Part shown: piece after piece, positions 1-15,413 of the stretch | How the letters are laid out: each line of letters starts with the position of its first letter | Numbering within the stretch: the first letter of the stretch is position 1 | NCBI RefSeq assembly: GCF_017592545.1 | Contig: NZ_JAGFOA010000002.1 | Location: forward strand, 124,001-188,000 | Source: Microbacterium stercoris | GTDB lineage: Bacteria > Actinomycetota > Actinomycetes > Actinomycetales > Microbacteriaceae | DNA length: 64,000 bases | Direction of reading: 5' to 3' | Position numbers and translations under genes: made by a program | Notes under the pieces: model-generated | Database searches by the model: none | The model's input: the letters and a program-made list of their open reading frames with translations, nothing else | What the model was told of the DNA's origin: nothing

Positions 1-1089
1 GGCGATGACGATGAGCCGGCGCGGGCCGATGGCGTCGTCGACGCGGCCGGCGAAGATCGTCGAGACGCCCGCGACGAGGTTCGCGGCGAGACCGAAGACG
101 ATCACCTCGAGGAACGAGAATCCGAAGCCCTGCGCGGCCAGCACGGCGCCGAAGGCGAAGACGCCGGCCAGCCCGTCGCGGTAGACGGCGGCCGCGAGCA
201 GGAACCAGAAGGCGGGGCGGTTGGTGCGGAAGAGCTTGCGCAGGTTCCGGGCGAGCACTACGTAGGCGTGGAAGAAGCCCGACTTCTCGGCCTCGGCGTA
301 GGCGGGCGACTCGGGCACGTTGCGGAACATCGGGATCGAGAACACGAGCGTCCACACGGCGCAGATCACCGCGACGAGCTTGTAGGCCAGCGGATTGTCC
401 TGGCCGAGCCCGAACAGCACAGGAATGCACACGATGAGCGCCGCGACGCCGCCGATGTAGCCGAGGCCCCAGCCGAGTCCCGAGACACGGCCGACCGTCT
501 TCGGTGTGGAGACCTCCGAGAGGATCGCGTAGTAGCTCACGTTGCCGATCTCGCCGACGACGGCGCCGATCGCGACGGCGAGCGCGCCGAACCAGAAGTA
601 CTTCGGGTCGGCCTCGACGAAGAAGAGCAGGAACTGGATCAGGGCGATCGAGATCGTGGCGCCGACGAGCCACTTCTTCTTGCTGCCGCGGGCGTCGGCC
701 TGCTGGCCGAGCACGGGGGCGAGCAGCAGGATCAGGATGCCCGCGGCGAAGTTCGCCCAGCCCCACCACTCCGACAGGTCGGTCAGTCCCTGGCAGTACG
801 CGCTTGCCATGTACTGCGACTCGTTGCAGTTCATCCAGGTGCCGTCGGCGAGCAGGCCCGACTCGCGCACGTCGGCGGGCAGGAACATCCGCGATGTCAG
901 GTACAGCGCGATCCAGACGAACGTGAGGATCACCGTGTTGAAGGGCTGCATGGCCCAGTCCCACATGGCCCACGAGGTGACCACCTTGCGGGGGACCGGA
1001 TCCGGATCGATGCCCCGCGCGATGGGTCCGAGTGCTCCGGTGCGCGCGAGGGGAGGCGGGGTGATCTCAGACGGATCGCGGTCGGTCAT
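1..1089 (-). CDS. UMF1-family MFS permease (partial, C-terminus off the left edge)
   Basis: 363 codons are visible from the ATG at 1089, and no stop is reached before the window edge, so the last third or so is missing. The N-terminus carries an aromatic motif (WAMWDWAMQPFN, residues 40-51) like the conserved WALYDWANSAF of Atg22/UMF1-type major facilitator proteins. Hydrophobic spans lie near residues 50-70, 110-127, 140-158, 163-185, 205-227 and 236-255. A polar loop at 71-105 has two cysteines (88 and 99) and faces outward in an N-in model. Family members are 12-TM permeases of about 450-500 residues; the substrate cannot be told from sequence. It is divergent from dnaK and has its own -10 at 1096-1101. 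Confidence 0.82.
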   Translation of the reverse strand, partial: MTDRDPSEITPPPLARTGALGPIARGIDPDPVPRKVVTSWAMWDWAMQPFNTVILTFVWIALYLTSRMFLPADVRESGLLADGTWMNCNESQYMASAYCQGLTDLSEWWGWANFAAGILILLLAPVLGQQADARGSKKKWLVGATISIALIQFLLFFVEADPKYFWFGALAVAIGAVVGEIGNVSYYAILSEVSTPKTVGRVSGLGWGLGYIGGVAALIVCIPVLFGLGQDNPLAYKLVAVICAVWTLVFSIPMFRNVPESPAYAEAEKSGFFHAYVVLARNLRKLFRTNRPAFWFLLAAAVYRDGLAGVFAFGAVLAAQGFGFSFLEVIVFGLAANLVAGVSTIFAGRVDDAIGPRRLIVIA

Positions 1090-1095
1090 GCGATG

Positions 1096-1101
1096 AGGCT
1101 A
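1096..1101 (-). promoter_or_regulatory. -10 element of the MFS permease (leaderless)
   Basis: On the minus strand TAGCCT is followed by 6 nt and then the ATG at 1089, placing the transcription start at or next to the start codon. Confidence 0.5.
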
Positions 1102-1156
1102 CGGCCCGCCGGTGAACCGGCAGTGTCGCCACGCTCTCAGCGGATCCCGATGCAAA

Positions 1157-1177
1157 GTTGAGTCAAGTCATATCAAG
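1157..1177. promoter_or_regulatory. HAIR-like HspR operator, distal copy
   Basis: GTTGAGT-N7-TATCAAG matches the HspR inverted repeat CTTGAGT-N7-ACTCAAG at 11 of 14 arm positions with the correct 7-nt spacer. It lies just upstream of the dnaK -35, and its presumed ligand, HspR, is encoded in the same operon. Confidence 0.65.
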
Positions 1178-1183
1178 TTCGCT

Positions 1184-3130
<1,947 letters not shown>

Positions 3131-3131
<1 letters not shown>

Positions 3132-3751
3132 TGACCGGCAAGGACTTCACGGATCCTTCTGAGGCCGACGAGCCGACGAACGGCGAAGCCGAGGTCCAGC
3201 CTGAGGCCGAGGGGGCGGACGCGAACGCGACCGCCCCCGAGGCGCAGGAGGGGGCCTCCGACGACGAGCTGACGATCGAGGACATTCTCGACGCCGAGCA
3301 GACGGACGACGCGGCCGAGGCCGACCACTCCGACTACGAGACGCAGCTGCTGCACGACCTCAAGCGCCTGCAGGCGGAGTACGCCAACTACCGCCGCCGC
3401 ACCGAGGAGCAGCGCCACATCGAGATCGCGCGCGCCCAGGGAGAGGCCGTCAAGGGCCTCATCCCCGTGCTCGACGACCTCGACCGCGCCGAGAAGCACG
3501 GCGACCTCGCCGAAGGCTCCCCCTTCGGAGCGATCGCCGAGAAGGTGCGCGGCGTGGCCGAGCGGATGGGTCTTGTCGCCTACGGCGCGCCGGGTGAGGC
3601 GTTCGATCCGCAGCAGCACGAGGCGATCTTCCAGCAGCCGATCCCCGGCACCGCCGAAGCGACGATCCTCGAGGTCGTCGAGCTCGGCTACCGCCTGGGC
3701 GACATCGAGCTGCGCGCGGCCAAGGTCGTCGTCGCCGTTCCCGCGGAGTAA
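3131..3751 (+). CDS. grpE: Nucleotide exchange factor GrpE
   Basis: 206 residues. The start overlaps the dnaK stop (ATGA at 3131), so translation is probably coupled. The first 60 residues are acidic and low in complexity (many Asp, Glu and Ala), as in actinobacterial GrpE. Next come the coiled-coil region with the RLQAEYANYRRRTEEQR signature (near residue 77) and the C-terminal beta-wing with a GxGExFDPxxHEAI-like segment (YGAPGEAFDPQQHEAI). GrpE releases ADP from DnaK and acts as a thermosensor. The next gene, dnaJ, starts 3 nt after the stop. Confidence 0.97.
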
Positions 3752-3753
3752 CC

Positions 3754-4740
3754 ATGGCCAGCCAGGACTGGTTCGAGAAGGACTTCTACAAGGTCCTCGG
3801 GGTGTCGAAGGACGTCAGCGCCGCTGACCTCAAGAAGACGTACCGCAAGCTCGCGCGGAAGTACCACCCGGACTCGAACCCCGGCGATGCCGCGGCCGAG
3901 GCGAAGTTCAAGGAGATCAGCGAGGCCTACGCCGTGCTGAACGACCCCACCGAGCGCGAGGAGTACGACTCCCTGCGCGCGATGGGATCCGGCGCCCGGT
4001 TCACCCCGGGCGCCGGAGGCGCCGGTGCCGGCGGCTTCGACGACGTGTTCAGCCGCTTCACGCAGAACCGCGGCGGAGCCCAGGACTTCGACGACATCTT
4101 CTCGATGTTCAACCAGGGCGGCGGAGGGGGCTTCGGCTCGGGCGGCTTCGGGCGCTCGAGCGGCGGCTTCCGCGGCTTCGGCGGCCCACAGAAGGGCGCG
4201 GATGTGCGCGCCCGCACGACCATCGACTTCGTCACGGCCGCGAAGGGCGAGACGATCTCGCTGCAGAGCGAGGACGGCAAGCCGTTCAAGATCAAGATCC
4301 CGGCGGGGGTCGCCGACGGGCAGAAGATCCGCCTGCGCGGCAAGGGCCGTCCGTCGCCCGACGGCGGCGATCCCGGCGACATCGTTGTGGAGATCGCGGT
4401 GCGCCCGCATCCGGTCTTCACACGAGACGGGCTCAACCTGCGCGTGGTGGTGCCGGTGACGTTCGCCGAGGCGGCGCTCGGCGCGACCATCGAGGTGCCG
4501 ACGCTGGGCGGCGATCCGGTCAAGCTCCGCGTCGCCCCCGGCACGCCCTCCGGGCGCGTGCTGCGCGTCAAGGGGCGCGGCATCACGTCGTCCAAGGGCA
4601 CCGGCGACCTGCTCGCCGAGGTGCAGGTGGTGGTGCCGGCGCACCTCGACGACGAGGCCAGGGAGGCACTCGCCCGCTTCGTCGAGGCGGGCCCGCAGGG
4701 CAACCCGCGTGACGAGCTGATGGGCCGCGCGCGCGGCTGA
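3754..4740 (+). CDS. dnaJ: J-domain co-chaperone DnaJ lacking the zinc-finger region
   Basis: 328 residues. The N-terminal J domain (about 8-75) carries the HPD motif in ARKYHPDSNPGD, which stimulates DnaK ATPase. A Gly/Phe-rich linker follows (about 80-145, with repeated FDDVFSRF / FDDIFSMF), then the two beta-barrel substrate domains (DVRARTTIDF through GDLLAEVQVVVP). The four CxxCxGxG zinc repeats of canonical DnaJ are absent and no cysteine is visible in the protein, so the architecture is CbpA-like (type II) although the operon position is that of dnaJ. It delivers substrates to DnaK. A hairpin separates it from hspR. Confidence 0.95.
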   Translation: MASQDWFEKDFYKVLGVSKDVSAADLKKTYRKLARKYHPDSNPGDAAAEAKFKEISEAYAVLNDPTEREEYDSLRAMGSGARFTPGAGGAGAGGFDDVFSRFTQNRGGAQDFDDIFSMFNQGGGGGFGSGGFGRSSGGFRGFGGPQKGADVRARTTIDFVTAAKGETISLQSEDGKPFKIKIPAGVADGQKIRLRGKGRPSPDGGDPGDIVVEIAVRPHPVFTRDGLNLRVVVPVTFAEAALGATIEVPTLGGDPVKLRVAPGTPSGRVLRVKGRGITSSKGTGDLLAEVQVVVPAHLDDEAREALARFVEAGPQGNPRDELMGRARG

Positions 4741-4756
4741 CCTGCCGGGTGAAGAT

Positions 4757-4782
4757 CGCTCATCCGGATCCGCGGATGAGCG
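4757..4782. terminator. Intercistronic hairpin between dnaJ and hspR
   Basis: CGCTCATCCG / CGGATGAGCG is a perfect 10-bp stem with a 6-nt loop and no T-run. It may attenuate or process the transcript, lowering hspR expression relative to the chaperones, rather than end it. Confidence 0.55.
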
Positions 4783-4822
4783 AAGCTGGTGTGAGCACCG
4801 GCGGTCGCGAGAGGGGAGAGAG

Positions 4823-5295
4823 ATGAACGACTCATACGAGATCGACGACGACACCCCCGTCTTCGCCATCGCCGTGGCCGCTGACCTCGCCGGCATGCAC
4901 CCCCAGACGCTGCGCCAGTACGACCGCATCGGCCTGGTTGTGCCCGGGCGCACGCGGGGCGGCTCGCGGCGCTACTCGGCGCGCAACGTCGAGCAGCTCC
5001 GCGAGGTCGCCCGGCTGTCGAGCGAGGGGATGAGCCTCGTGGGCATCGCCCGCGTGCTCGACCTCGAGGACGAGGTGCGCGCCCTCCGTCGACGCTGCGC
5101 GGATCTCGAGGGAGCGCTCCGCGCGGAGCGCGCCTCCCGACCGGGCGCGCGCGTCTTCGCGGCCGGCGCGACCGGATCCGTCGTCACGCTGCGCGCGGGC
5201 ACCCGCGTGCGCCGCAGTGCAGAACTCGTGCTGTGGACACCGCAGTCCGTCGAGCACCCCCAGACCCGTCAGCCCACCGAGGGGGAGGAACCCTG

Positions 5296-5296
<1 letters not shown>
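4823..5296 (+). CDS. hspR: Heat-shock repressor HspR (MerR family)
   Basis: 157 residues from the ATG at 4823, behind a GAGAGGGGAGAGAG ribosome site. The N-terminal MerR helix-turn-helix (AVAADLAGMHPQTLRQYDRIGLVVPGRTRGGSRRYS, about 15-50) is the typical HspR form, with the Tyr/Asp pair of MerR recognition helices. The ISLEGM-like stretch appears as LSSEGMSLVGIARVL, followed by a coiled-coil dimerisation region (about 75-105). HspR uses DnaK as co-repressor and binds HAIR boxes; two such boxes flank the dnaK promoter, so the loop is autoregulatory. The C-terminal 45 residues are Arg/Ala-rich and poorly conserved. Its stop overlaps the glgX start. Confidence 0.95.
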
Positions 5297-7446
<2,150 letters not shown>

Positions 7447-7467
7447 GACCGCCCCGACCACGCCCCT

Positions 7468-10053
7468 CTACGCGAGCGCCGCGATGCCCAGCTCGGTGGT
7501 CGTGTTGAGCAGTTCGTGCCGCGGCACCACGCGCACCGTGTAGCCGAAGGCGCCCGCGCGGTCGAGGCGCACCGAGCCCCCGAACGACGCGCGGGATCCC
7601 TCGAACGACTCGCGCAGCGCGAGCGGCACGACCTGCACCGCGGAGAGCTGGTCGTCGTCGCCCGTGCGGCCGTAGGCCAGCTGCACTTCGATGTCCTCGG
7701 GCGACAGGCCGCCGAGGGCCACGTGGGCCACGACCTCGAGCGACGATCCGACGGTGGGCGCGATGTCGACGCCGTGGGTCTCGACGTGCTCGACGCGCAC
7801 GCCGTCCCAGGCCTCGCGCACGCGGCGCTTCCACTCCGCCAGCTCGACGGCGCCGGCGTAGTGCGCGTCGCCGTTCAGGCGCCGGGCGGCGGCGGCGGCC
7901 GGGGCGTAGAGCGCGGTGACGTAGTCGCGCACCATGCGCGTGGCCAGCACCTTCGGGCCCAGCGACTCCAGCGTGTGGCGCATCATCTCGAGCCAGCGCA
8001 TGGGCACGCCGTTGTGGTCGACGTCGTAGAAGCGCGGGGCGACCTCCCGCTCGATGAGGTCGTAGAGAGCCGCGGCCTCGAGGTCGTCGCGCTTGTTCGG
8101 ATCCGCCAGCCCGTCGGCCGAGGGGATGGCCCAGCCGTTCTGGCCGTCGAACCACTCGTCCCACCAGCCGTCGAGGATGGAGAGGTTGAGGCCGCCGTTG
8201 AGCGCTGCCTTCATGCCCGAGGTGCCGCACGCCTCGTAGGGGCGCAGCGGGTTGTTGAGCCACACGTCGCAGCCCGGGTAGAGGGTCTGCGCCATGCCGA
8301 TCTCGTAGTTGGGCAGGAACACGATGTGGCCGCGCACCTCCGGGTCGTCGGCGAAGCGCACGAGCTCCTGGATCAGGCGCTTGCCGCCGTCGTCGGCGGG
8401 GTGGGACTTGCCGGCGATGACCAGCTGGATCGGGCGATCCGGATCCGTCAGCAGCCGCTTCAGGCGATCCTTGTCGCGCAGCATCAGCGTGAGGCGCTTG
8501 TACGAGGGCACGCGGCGGGCGAAGCCGATCGTCAGCACGTCGGGGGAGAGGGCGTCGTCGATCCAGCCGAGCTCGGCCGCCGCGGCGCCCCGCGCGAGCC
8601 AGGAGGCGCGCAGCCGCGCGCGTGCGTCGAGCACGAGGCGCTCGCGCAGATCGCGCTTGACGCTCCACACCCGCGAGAACGGCACGCCGTCCAGGGCTCG
8701 GGCGAACGCCTCGGGGTCGCCGTCGATGTCGGCGCCCACCTCGCTCATCAGCTCCTGGAACTCGCGCGCGACCCAGGTGCCCAGATGCACGCCGTTGGTG
8801 ATGGACCCGATCGGCACCTCCGACTCACCGAAGTCGGGCCAGAGGCCATTGAACATGTCGCGGCTGACGTGGCCGTGCAGCTGCGAGACGCCGTTCGCGC
8901 GCTGCGCGAGGCGGAAGCCCATCACGGCCATGTTGTGCATCCCGGGGTCGCCGCCCTGGTAGTCCTCGGCGCCGAGGGCGAGCACCCGGTCGGTCGGCAC
9001 GCCGGGCAGCACGCCGCCCTCGGCGGCGAAGTACTGCTGGATCAGCGAGCGCTCGAAGCGGTCGATGCCGGCGGGCACCGGCGTGTGGGTCGTGAAGACG
9101 GTGGAGGCGCGCGCCATCTCGAGCGCGTCATCGAACGAGAGGCCGGATCCGCCCTGCTCGGCCGGCAGGGTCAGCTCGCGGATCCGCTCCAGGCCCTGGA
9201 ACCCGGCGTGGCCCTCGTTGGTGTGGTAGACGTCCGGCACCGGCGCGCCGGTGATGCGGCTGTAGGCGCGCAGCGCGCGCACGCCGCCCACGCCCAGCAG
9301 CAGCTCCTGGCGGAGGCGATGCTCTGCGCCGCCGCCGTAGAGGCGGTCGGTGATGTCGACGTAGTGCTCGGGGTTGGGGTCGATGTCGGTGTCGAGCAGC
9401 AGCAGGGGCACGCGTCCCACGTGGGCGACCCAGATGCGGGCGCGCAGATCGGGGCCGCCGGGCATCGCGAGCCGCACGACCGCGGGGGATCCGTCCGCCT
9501 CGCGCAGCACCGTGAGGGGCTTCTCATCCGGATCGACGAGCGGGTACGACTCGAGCTGCCAGCCTTCGCGCGAGAGCGTCTGGTCGAAGTAGCCGTGGCG
9601 GTACAGCAGCCCCACGCCCACCAGCGGCAGACCGAGGTCGCTCGCGGCCTTGAGGTGGTCGCCGGCGAGGATGCCCAGGCCGCCCGAGTACTGGGGCAGC
9701 GTCGCCGCGATGCCGAACTCGGGCGAGAAGTACGCGATCGTGCGCGGGGCGTCGGTCAGCTCGCGCTGGTACCAGAGGTCGGCGGCCAGGTAGGCGCGCA
9801 GATCGGCGTGCGCGCGCTCGAGCTTGGCGCAGAACTCCGCGTCGGCGGCGAGCTCGTCGAAGCGCGACGCGGGCACCCGGCCCAGCAGGCGCACCGGGTC
9901 GTGTGTGCTGTGCCAGAGCTTCGGATCGACGTGGGCGAAGACATCCTGCGTCGGGATGTCCCAGCACCAGCGCAGATTCCCGGCCAGCTCGCCGAGGGCG
10001 GCGAGGGATTCGGGCAGGACGGGTCGGACGGTGAGACGTCGGATCGCTCGCAT
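7468..10053 (-). CDS. glgP: Alpha-glucan phosphorylase GlgP (GT35)
   Basis: 861 residues, the size of the actinobacterial phosphorylase branch (about 850). The N-terminal half includes YFSPEFGIAATLPQYSGGLGILAGDHLKAASDLG, the conserved start of this group. The C-terminal half carries the pyridoxal-phosphate site GTSGMKAALNGGLNLSILDGWWDEWF, whose Lys forms the Schiff base. It releases glucose-1-phosphate from alpha-1,4-glucan ends. The gene converges with glgX and diverges from glgE, with 179 nt between the two start codons. That gap contains no recognised operator. The C-terminal ~150 residues form an Ig-like beta-rich domain. Confidence 0.95.
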   Translation of the reverse strand: MRAIRRLTVRPVLPESLAALGELAGNLRWCWDIPTQDVFAHVDPKLWHSTHDPVRLLGRVPASRFDELAADAEFCAKLERAHADLRAYLAADLWYQRELTDAPRTIAYFSPEFGIAATLPQYSGGLGILAGDHLKAASDLGLPLVGVGLLYRHGYFDQTLSREGWQLESYPLVDPDEKPLTVLREADGSPAVVRLAMPGGPDLRARIWVAHVGRVPLLLLDTDIDPNPEHYVDITDRLYGGGAEHRLRQELLLGVGGVRALRAYSRITGAPVPDVYHTNEGHAGFQGLERIRELTLPAEQGGSGLSFDDALEMARASTVFTTHTPVPAGIDRFERSLIQQYFAAEGGVLPGVPTDRVLALGAEDYQGGDPGMHNMAVMGFRLAQRANGVSQLHGHVSRDMFNGLWPDFGESEVPIGSITNGVHLGTWVAREFQELMSEVGADIDGDPEAFARALDGVPFSRVWSVKRDLRERLVLDARARLRASWLARGAAAAELGWIDDALSPDVLTIGFARRVPSYKRLTLMLRDKDRLKRLLTDPDRPIQLVIAGKSHPADDGGKRLIQELVRFADDPEVRGHIVFLPNYEIGMAQTLYPGCDVWLNNPLRPYEACGTSGMKAALNGGLNLSILDGWWDEWFDGQNGWAIPSADGLADPNKRDDLEAAALYDLIEREVAPRFYDVDHNGVPMRWLEMMRHTLESLGPKVLATRMVRDYVTALYAPAAAAARRLNGDAHYAGAVELAEWKRRVREAWDGVRVEHVETHGVDIAPTVGSSLEVVAHVALGGLSPEDIEVQLAYGRTGDDDQLSAVQVVPLALRESFEGSRASFGGSVRLDRAGAFGYTVRVVPRHELLNTTTELGIAALA

Positions 10054-10232
10054 GGCCCCACGCTAATGCCGGCTCCGATGGCCGCGACAGGTCTGCCGGA
10101 TGAATGTCGGCGACCGGCGCCGGACCTCCGTGAGTCGCACCGTCAGGGGTCCCGGTTACACCCGCGTGAAGGATGACGCAAGGTCTCGCTCCAGACTGGG
10201 CATCCTCGCCCCGCCTGTGCCAGGTTGGGGAC

Positions 10233-12194
10233 ATGGTCGGCCGTATTCCTGTCATCGACGTGCATCCGATCGTGGACCAGGGGCGCCGCCCCGCGAAGGC
10301 CACGGTCGACGAGCCGCTGCCCATCCAGGCCACAGTGTTCCGCGAGGGGCACGATCAGCACGGCGCAGACGTTGTGCTCATCGGTCCCGACGGCGTGCGC
10401 CGTGATCCGGCGCGGATGCGTCTGATCGGCGTGGGCACCGACCGCTACGAGGCATGGGTCACCCCCGATGCCGAGGGCGACTGGTCGTTCGAGGTGCGCG
10501 GATGGTCCGACCCGCTGGCCACCTGGACGCACGACGCGGGCATCAAGATCCGCGCCGGGGTCGACGTCGACCTCATGTTCCTCGAGGCGCAGCTGCTGCT
10601 GAAGCGCATCGGCAAGGAGCACAAGCTCACCACGGCCGAGAAGGCCGCGGTCAAGGCCGCCGCCGCGGCGGCGACGGACGTCGCCCGCCCGGTCGAGGCG
10701 CGCCTCGCGGTGCTCGAGGGCCCCGACATCCAGGAACTGTTCGAGCGTCGCCCGCTGCGCGACCTGCTCACCGCGGCCGGCCCGTACCCGCTGTTCGCCG
10801 ATCGGCGGCGCGCGCTCACCGGCGCCTGGTACGAGTTCTTCCCCCGCTCCGAGGGGGCCACCATCGACGCCGCGACCGGCAAGGTGCGCAGCGGCACGTT
10901 CCAGACCGCCGTCCAGAGTCTCGACCGCGTGCAGGCCATGGGCTTCGACGTGCTCTACCTGCCGCCGATCCATCCGATCGGCGAGGTCAACCGCAAGGGC
11001 CCGAACAACACCCTCACCCCCGGCCCGGACGACACCGGGTCGCCCTGGGCGATCGGATCCAAGGACGGCGGACACGACGCCATCCACCCCGACCTCGGCA
11101 CGTTCGCCGACTTCGACGCCTTCGTCGCCGCGGCGAACGCGAAGGGCATCGAGGTCGCGCTCGACCTCGCGCTGCAGGCCGCACCCGATCACCCGTGGGT
11201 GACGTCGCATCCGCAGTTCTTCCGGCATCGCGCCGACGGCTCGATCGCCTACGCGGAGAACCCGCCGAAGAAGTACCAGGACATCTACCCGGTGTACTTC
11301 GACGACGACTTCGAGGGTGTGGTGCGCGAGGTCACGCGCATCGTGCGCCTGTGGATGTCGCACGGCGTGCGCATCTTCCGCGTGGACAACCCGCACACCA
11401 AGCCCGTGATGTTCTGGGAGCGCCTGCTGGGTGACATCAAGGCCACCGATCCGGATGTCGTCTTCCTCAGCGAGGCCTTCACGCGCCCCGCGATGATGCA
11501 CACGCTCGGCTCGGTGGGCTTCCACCAGTCGTACACCTACTTCACGTGGCGCACCGCGAAGGGCGAGATCGAGGACTACCTGCGCGAGGTCTCGCGCGAG
11601 AGCGATCACCTCATGCGGCCGAGCTTCTGGGTGAACACCCCGGACATCCTGCACGCGTCGCTGCAGTACGGCGGTCCCGCGATGTTCGCCATCCGGGCGA
11701 CCCTCGCGGCCCTCGCCACCCCGACCTGGGGCATGTATGCGGGATACGAGCTGTTCGAGCACGTGTCGGTCAAGCCCGGATCCGAGGAGTACCTCGACAG
11801 CGAGAAGTATCAGATCCGGATCCGCGACTGGGACGCGGCGAACGAGAGCGGCCGCACCCTCGCGCCGTACATCGCCCGCCTCAACGAGATCCGCCGCGCC
11901 CACCCCGCGCTGGGACTGCTGCGCAACCTCGTGGTGCACGCCGCCGACGACGAGAACATCCTCGTCTTCTCGAAGACGCACGAGGACGACACCGTCATCG
12001 CGGTGATCAACCTCGACCCGCACGGAGCGCACGCGACGACGGTGCACCTCGACCTCGCCGCCGCGGGCCTTCCCGAGCAGTTCATCGTGAAGGACGAGCT
12101 GACCGGCGCCGAGTGGTCGTGGGGCGCCGACAACTACGTGCGCCTCGACCCCGTCGGAGACGTCGCGCACATCCTGACCGTCCGGAAGCCGTAA
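10233..12194 (+). CDS. glgE: Alpha-1,4-glucan:maltose-1-phosphate maltosyltransferase GlgE
   Basis: 653 residues from the ATG at 10233 ([12 protein letters not shown], the family N-terminus); the in-frame ATG at 10173 would add 20 non-conserved residues. N-terminal beta domain (about 20-110), helical insert S (about 120-200) and GH13_3 barrel. The nucleophile Asp385 is in [11 protein letters not shown] and the acid/base Glu414 in FLSEAFTRP, both diagnostic for GlgE. It transfers maltosyl units from alpha-maltose-1-phosphate to glucan ends. First gene of glgE-treS-mak-glgB, the full route from trehalose to branched glucan. treS begins 40 nt after its stop. Confidence 0.97.
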   Translation: MVGRIPVIDVHPIVDQGRRPAKATVDEPLPIQATVFREGHDQHGADVVLIGPDGVRRDPARMRLIGVGTDRYEAWVTPDAEGDWSFEVRGWSDPLATWTHDAGIKIRAGVDVDLMFLEAQLLLKRIGKEHKLTTAEKAAVKAAAAAATDVARPVEARLAVLEGPDIQELFERRPLRDLLTAAGPYPLFADRRRALTGAWYEFFPRSEGATIDAATGKVRSGTFQTAVQSLDRVQAMGFDVLYLPPIHPIGEVNRKGPNNTLTPGPDDTGSPWAIGSKDGGHDAIHPDLGTFADFDAFVAAANAKGIEVALDLALQAAPDHPWVTSHPQFFRHRADGSIAYAENPPKKYQDIYPVYFDDDFEGVVREVTRIVRLWMSHGVRIFRVDNPHTKPVMFWERLLGDIKATDPDVVFLSEAFTRPAMMHTLGSVGFHQSYTYFTWRTAKGEIEDYLREVSRESDHLMRPSFWVNTPDILHASLQYGGPAMFAIRATLAALATPTWGMYAGYELFEHVSVKPGSEEYLDSEKYQIRIRDWDAANESGRTLAPYIARLNEIRRAHPALGLLRNLVVHAADDENILVFSKTHEDDTVIAVINLDPHGAHATTVHLDLAAAGLPEQFIVKDELTGAEWSWGADNYVRLDPVGDVAHILTVRKP

Positions 12195-12234
12195 ACGCCC
12201 GAAGCCGTCGCAGTACCCGAAGGAGGAAGCGCAC

Positions 12235-13997
<1,763 letters not shown>

Positions 13998-14001
<4 letters not shown>

Positions 14002-15413
14002 GCAATGACCTCGGCATCGATTGGGAGGCGTACCTCTCGCGCACGCGGTGGTTCGGCGGCAAGGGCAGGCCGTTCCGCGTCGGCTCCGTCACGCAGCTCG
14101 CCGAACTGGCCGGCGATGACGCCGACCTGCGGGCGACCGTGTACCTCGTCACCGTCGACTACACGGATGAGGAAGGCGGCTCCGAGCAGTACCAGGTGCC
14201 GCTGTCGTCCTACGACGAACCGCAGGATCGGATCGCGTACGCGTTCGTCGGATCCGCGGCATCCGGATCCGCAGTGCGTCACGTCTACGACGGTGTGCAC
14301 GATCGCGACGCGATGGCGCTCTGGCTCGAGGGGCTCGTCGCGGCGGAGGAGACGGGATCGGCGGATCGCGACGGGCTCCGATTCCGGCGCGTGCCGGGCA
14401 CGACCCTCTCGCCCGCGCTCGTGTCGTCGCCGCTGACCGGTGAGCAGTCCAACTCGTCGGTGCGCTTCGACGACACCGCGATCATGAAGGTCTTCCGCAA
14501 GGTCAGCCCGGGCGTGAACCCCGACATCGAGATCCACGAGGTGCTCACGCGCGGCGGATCGGCCGACATCGCGGCCCTGTACGGATGGGTCGAGATCGAC
14601 CTGCCCGACGGCGGCCTGCTGCAGCTCGCGATGATCCAGGAGTTCCTGCGCACCGCCACCGACGGCTTCGAGCTCGCGACCGGCAGCGTGCGCATGGTCA
14701 TGGCAGACCTCGAGCTCGAGGTGGAGGACTCCGGCGGCGACTTCGCCGGCGAGGCCACCCGCCTCGGCGAAGCGCTCGCCGCGGTGCACGCCATGCTGCG
14801 TGACAGCTTCCCGAGCGAGCGCCGCAACTCGGGCGCCACCGGCGAACTGGCGGCGTCGATGGTGGCTCGCCTCGAGCAGGCCGCCCGCATCGTGCCCGAG
14901 ATCGAGCCCTACTGCGAGCGCCTGCGCGACGCGTACAGCGCGCTCGCGCGGCTCGATGATCTCGAGGTGCAGCGCCTGCACGGCGACCTGCATCTCGGCC
15001 AGACCCTGCGCACCACCGACGGGTGGAAGATCGTCGACTTCGAGGGCGAGCCCGGCCGCCCGTTCGGCGAGCGTGTGCTGCCCGACTCCCGCTGGCGGGA
15101 CGTCGCGGGCATGCTGCGCTCGTTCGACTACGCGGCACGCGTGGTCGAGCTCGGCATCCCCGCGGTGGACGAGGCCGAGGCCGCCCTGCGCGCGCAGCGC
15201 GCGAGAGAGTGGTCCGCCCGCGCGCGCCGGCATTTCCTGGAGGGATACGTCGCCTCGCTCGGATCCTCCGCCGGATCCGAGGAGGAGCGCCGCATCCTGC
15301 TGGATGCCTACGTGGCCGACAAGGCCGTCTACGAAGCTGTCTACGAGAAGCGCAATCGGCCGACGTGGATCGGGATCCCGCTGGCCGCGCTGGAACGGAT
15401 CGGTACCCGATGA
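13998..15413 (+). CDS. mak: Maltokinase (Mak / Pep2)
   Basis: 471 residues, GTG start overlapping the treS stop. The N-terminal cap starts [23 protein letters not shown], as in actinobacterial maltokinases. The C-terminal kinase lobe has the Brenner-type motif [10 protein letters not shown] (catalytic Asp) and the metal-binding [15 protein letters not shown]. It phosphorylates maltose to maltose-1-phosphate with ATP, pulling TreS towards maltose and feeding GlgE. The ATGA overlap with glgB at 15410 continues the coupling. Confidence 0.95.
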
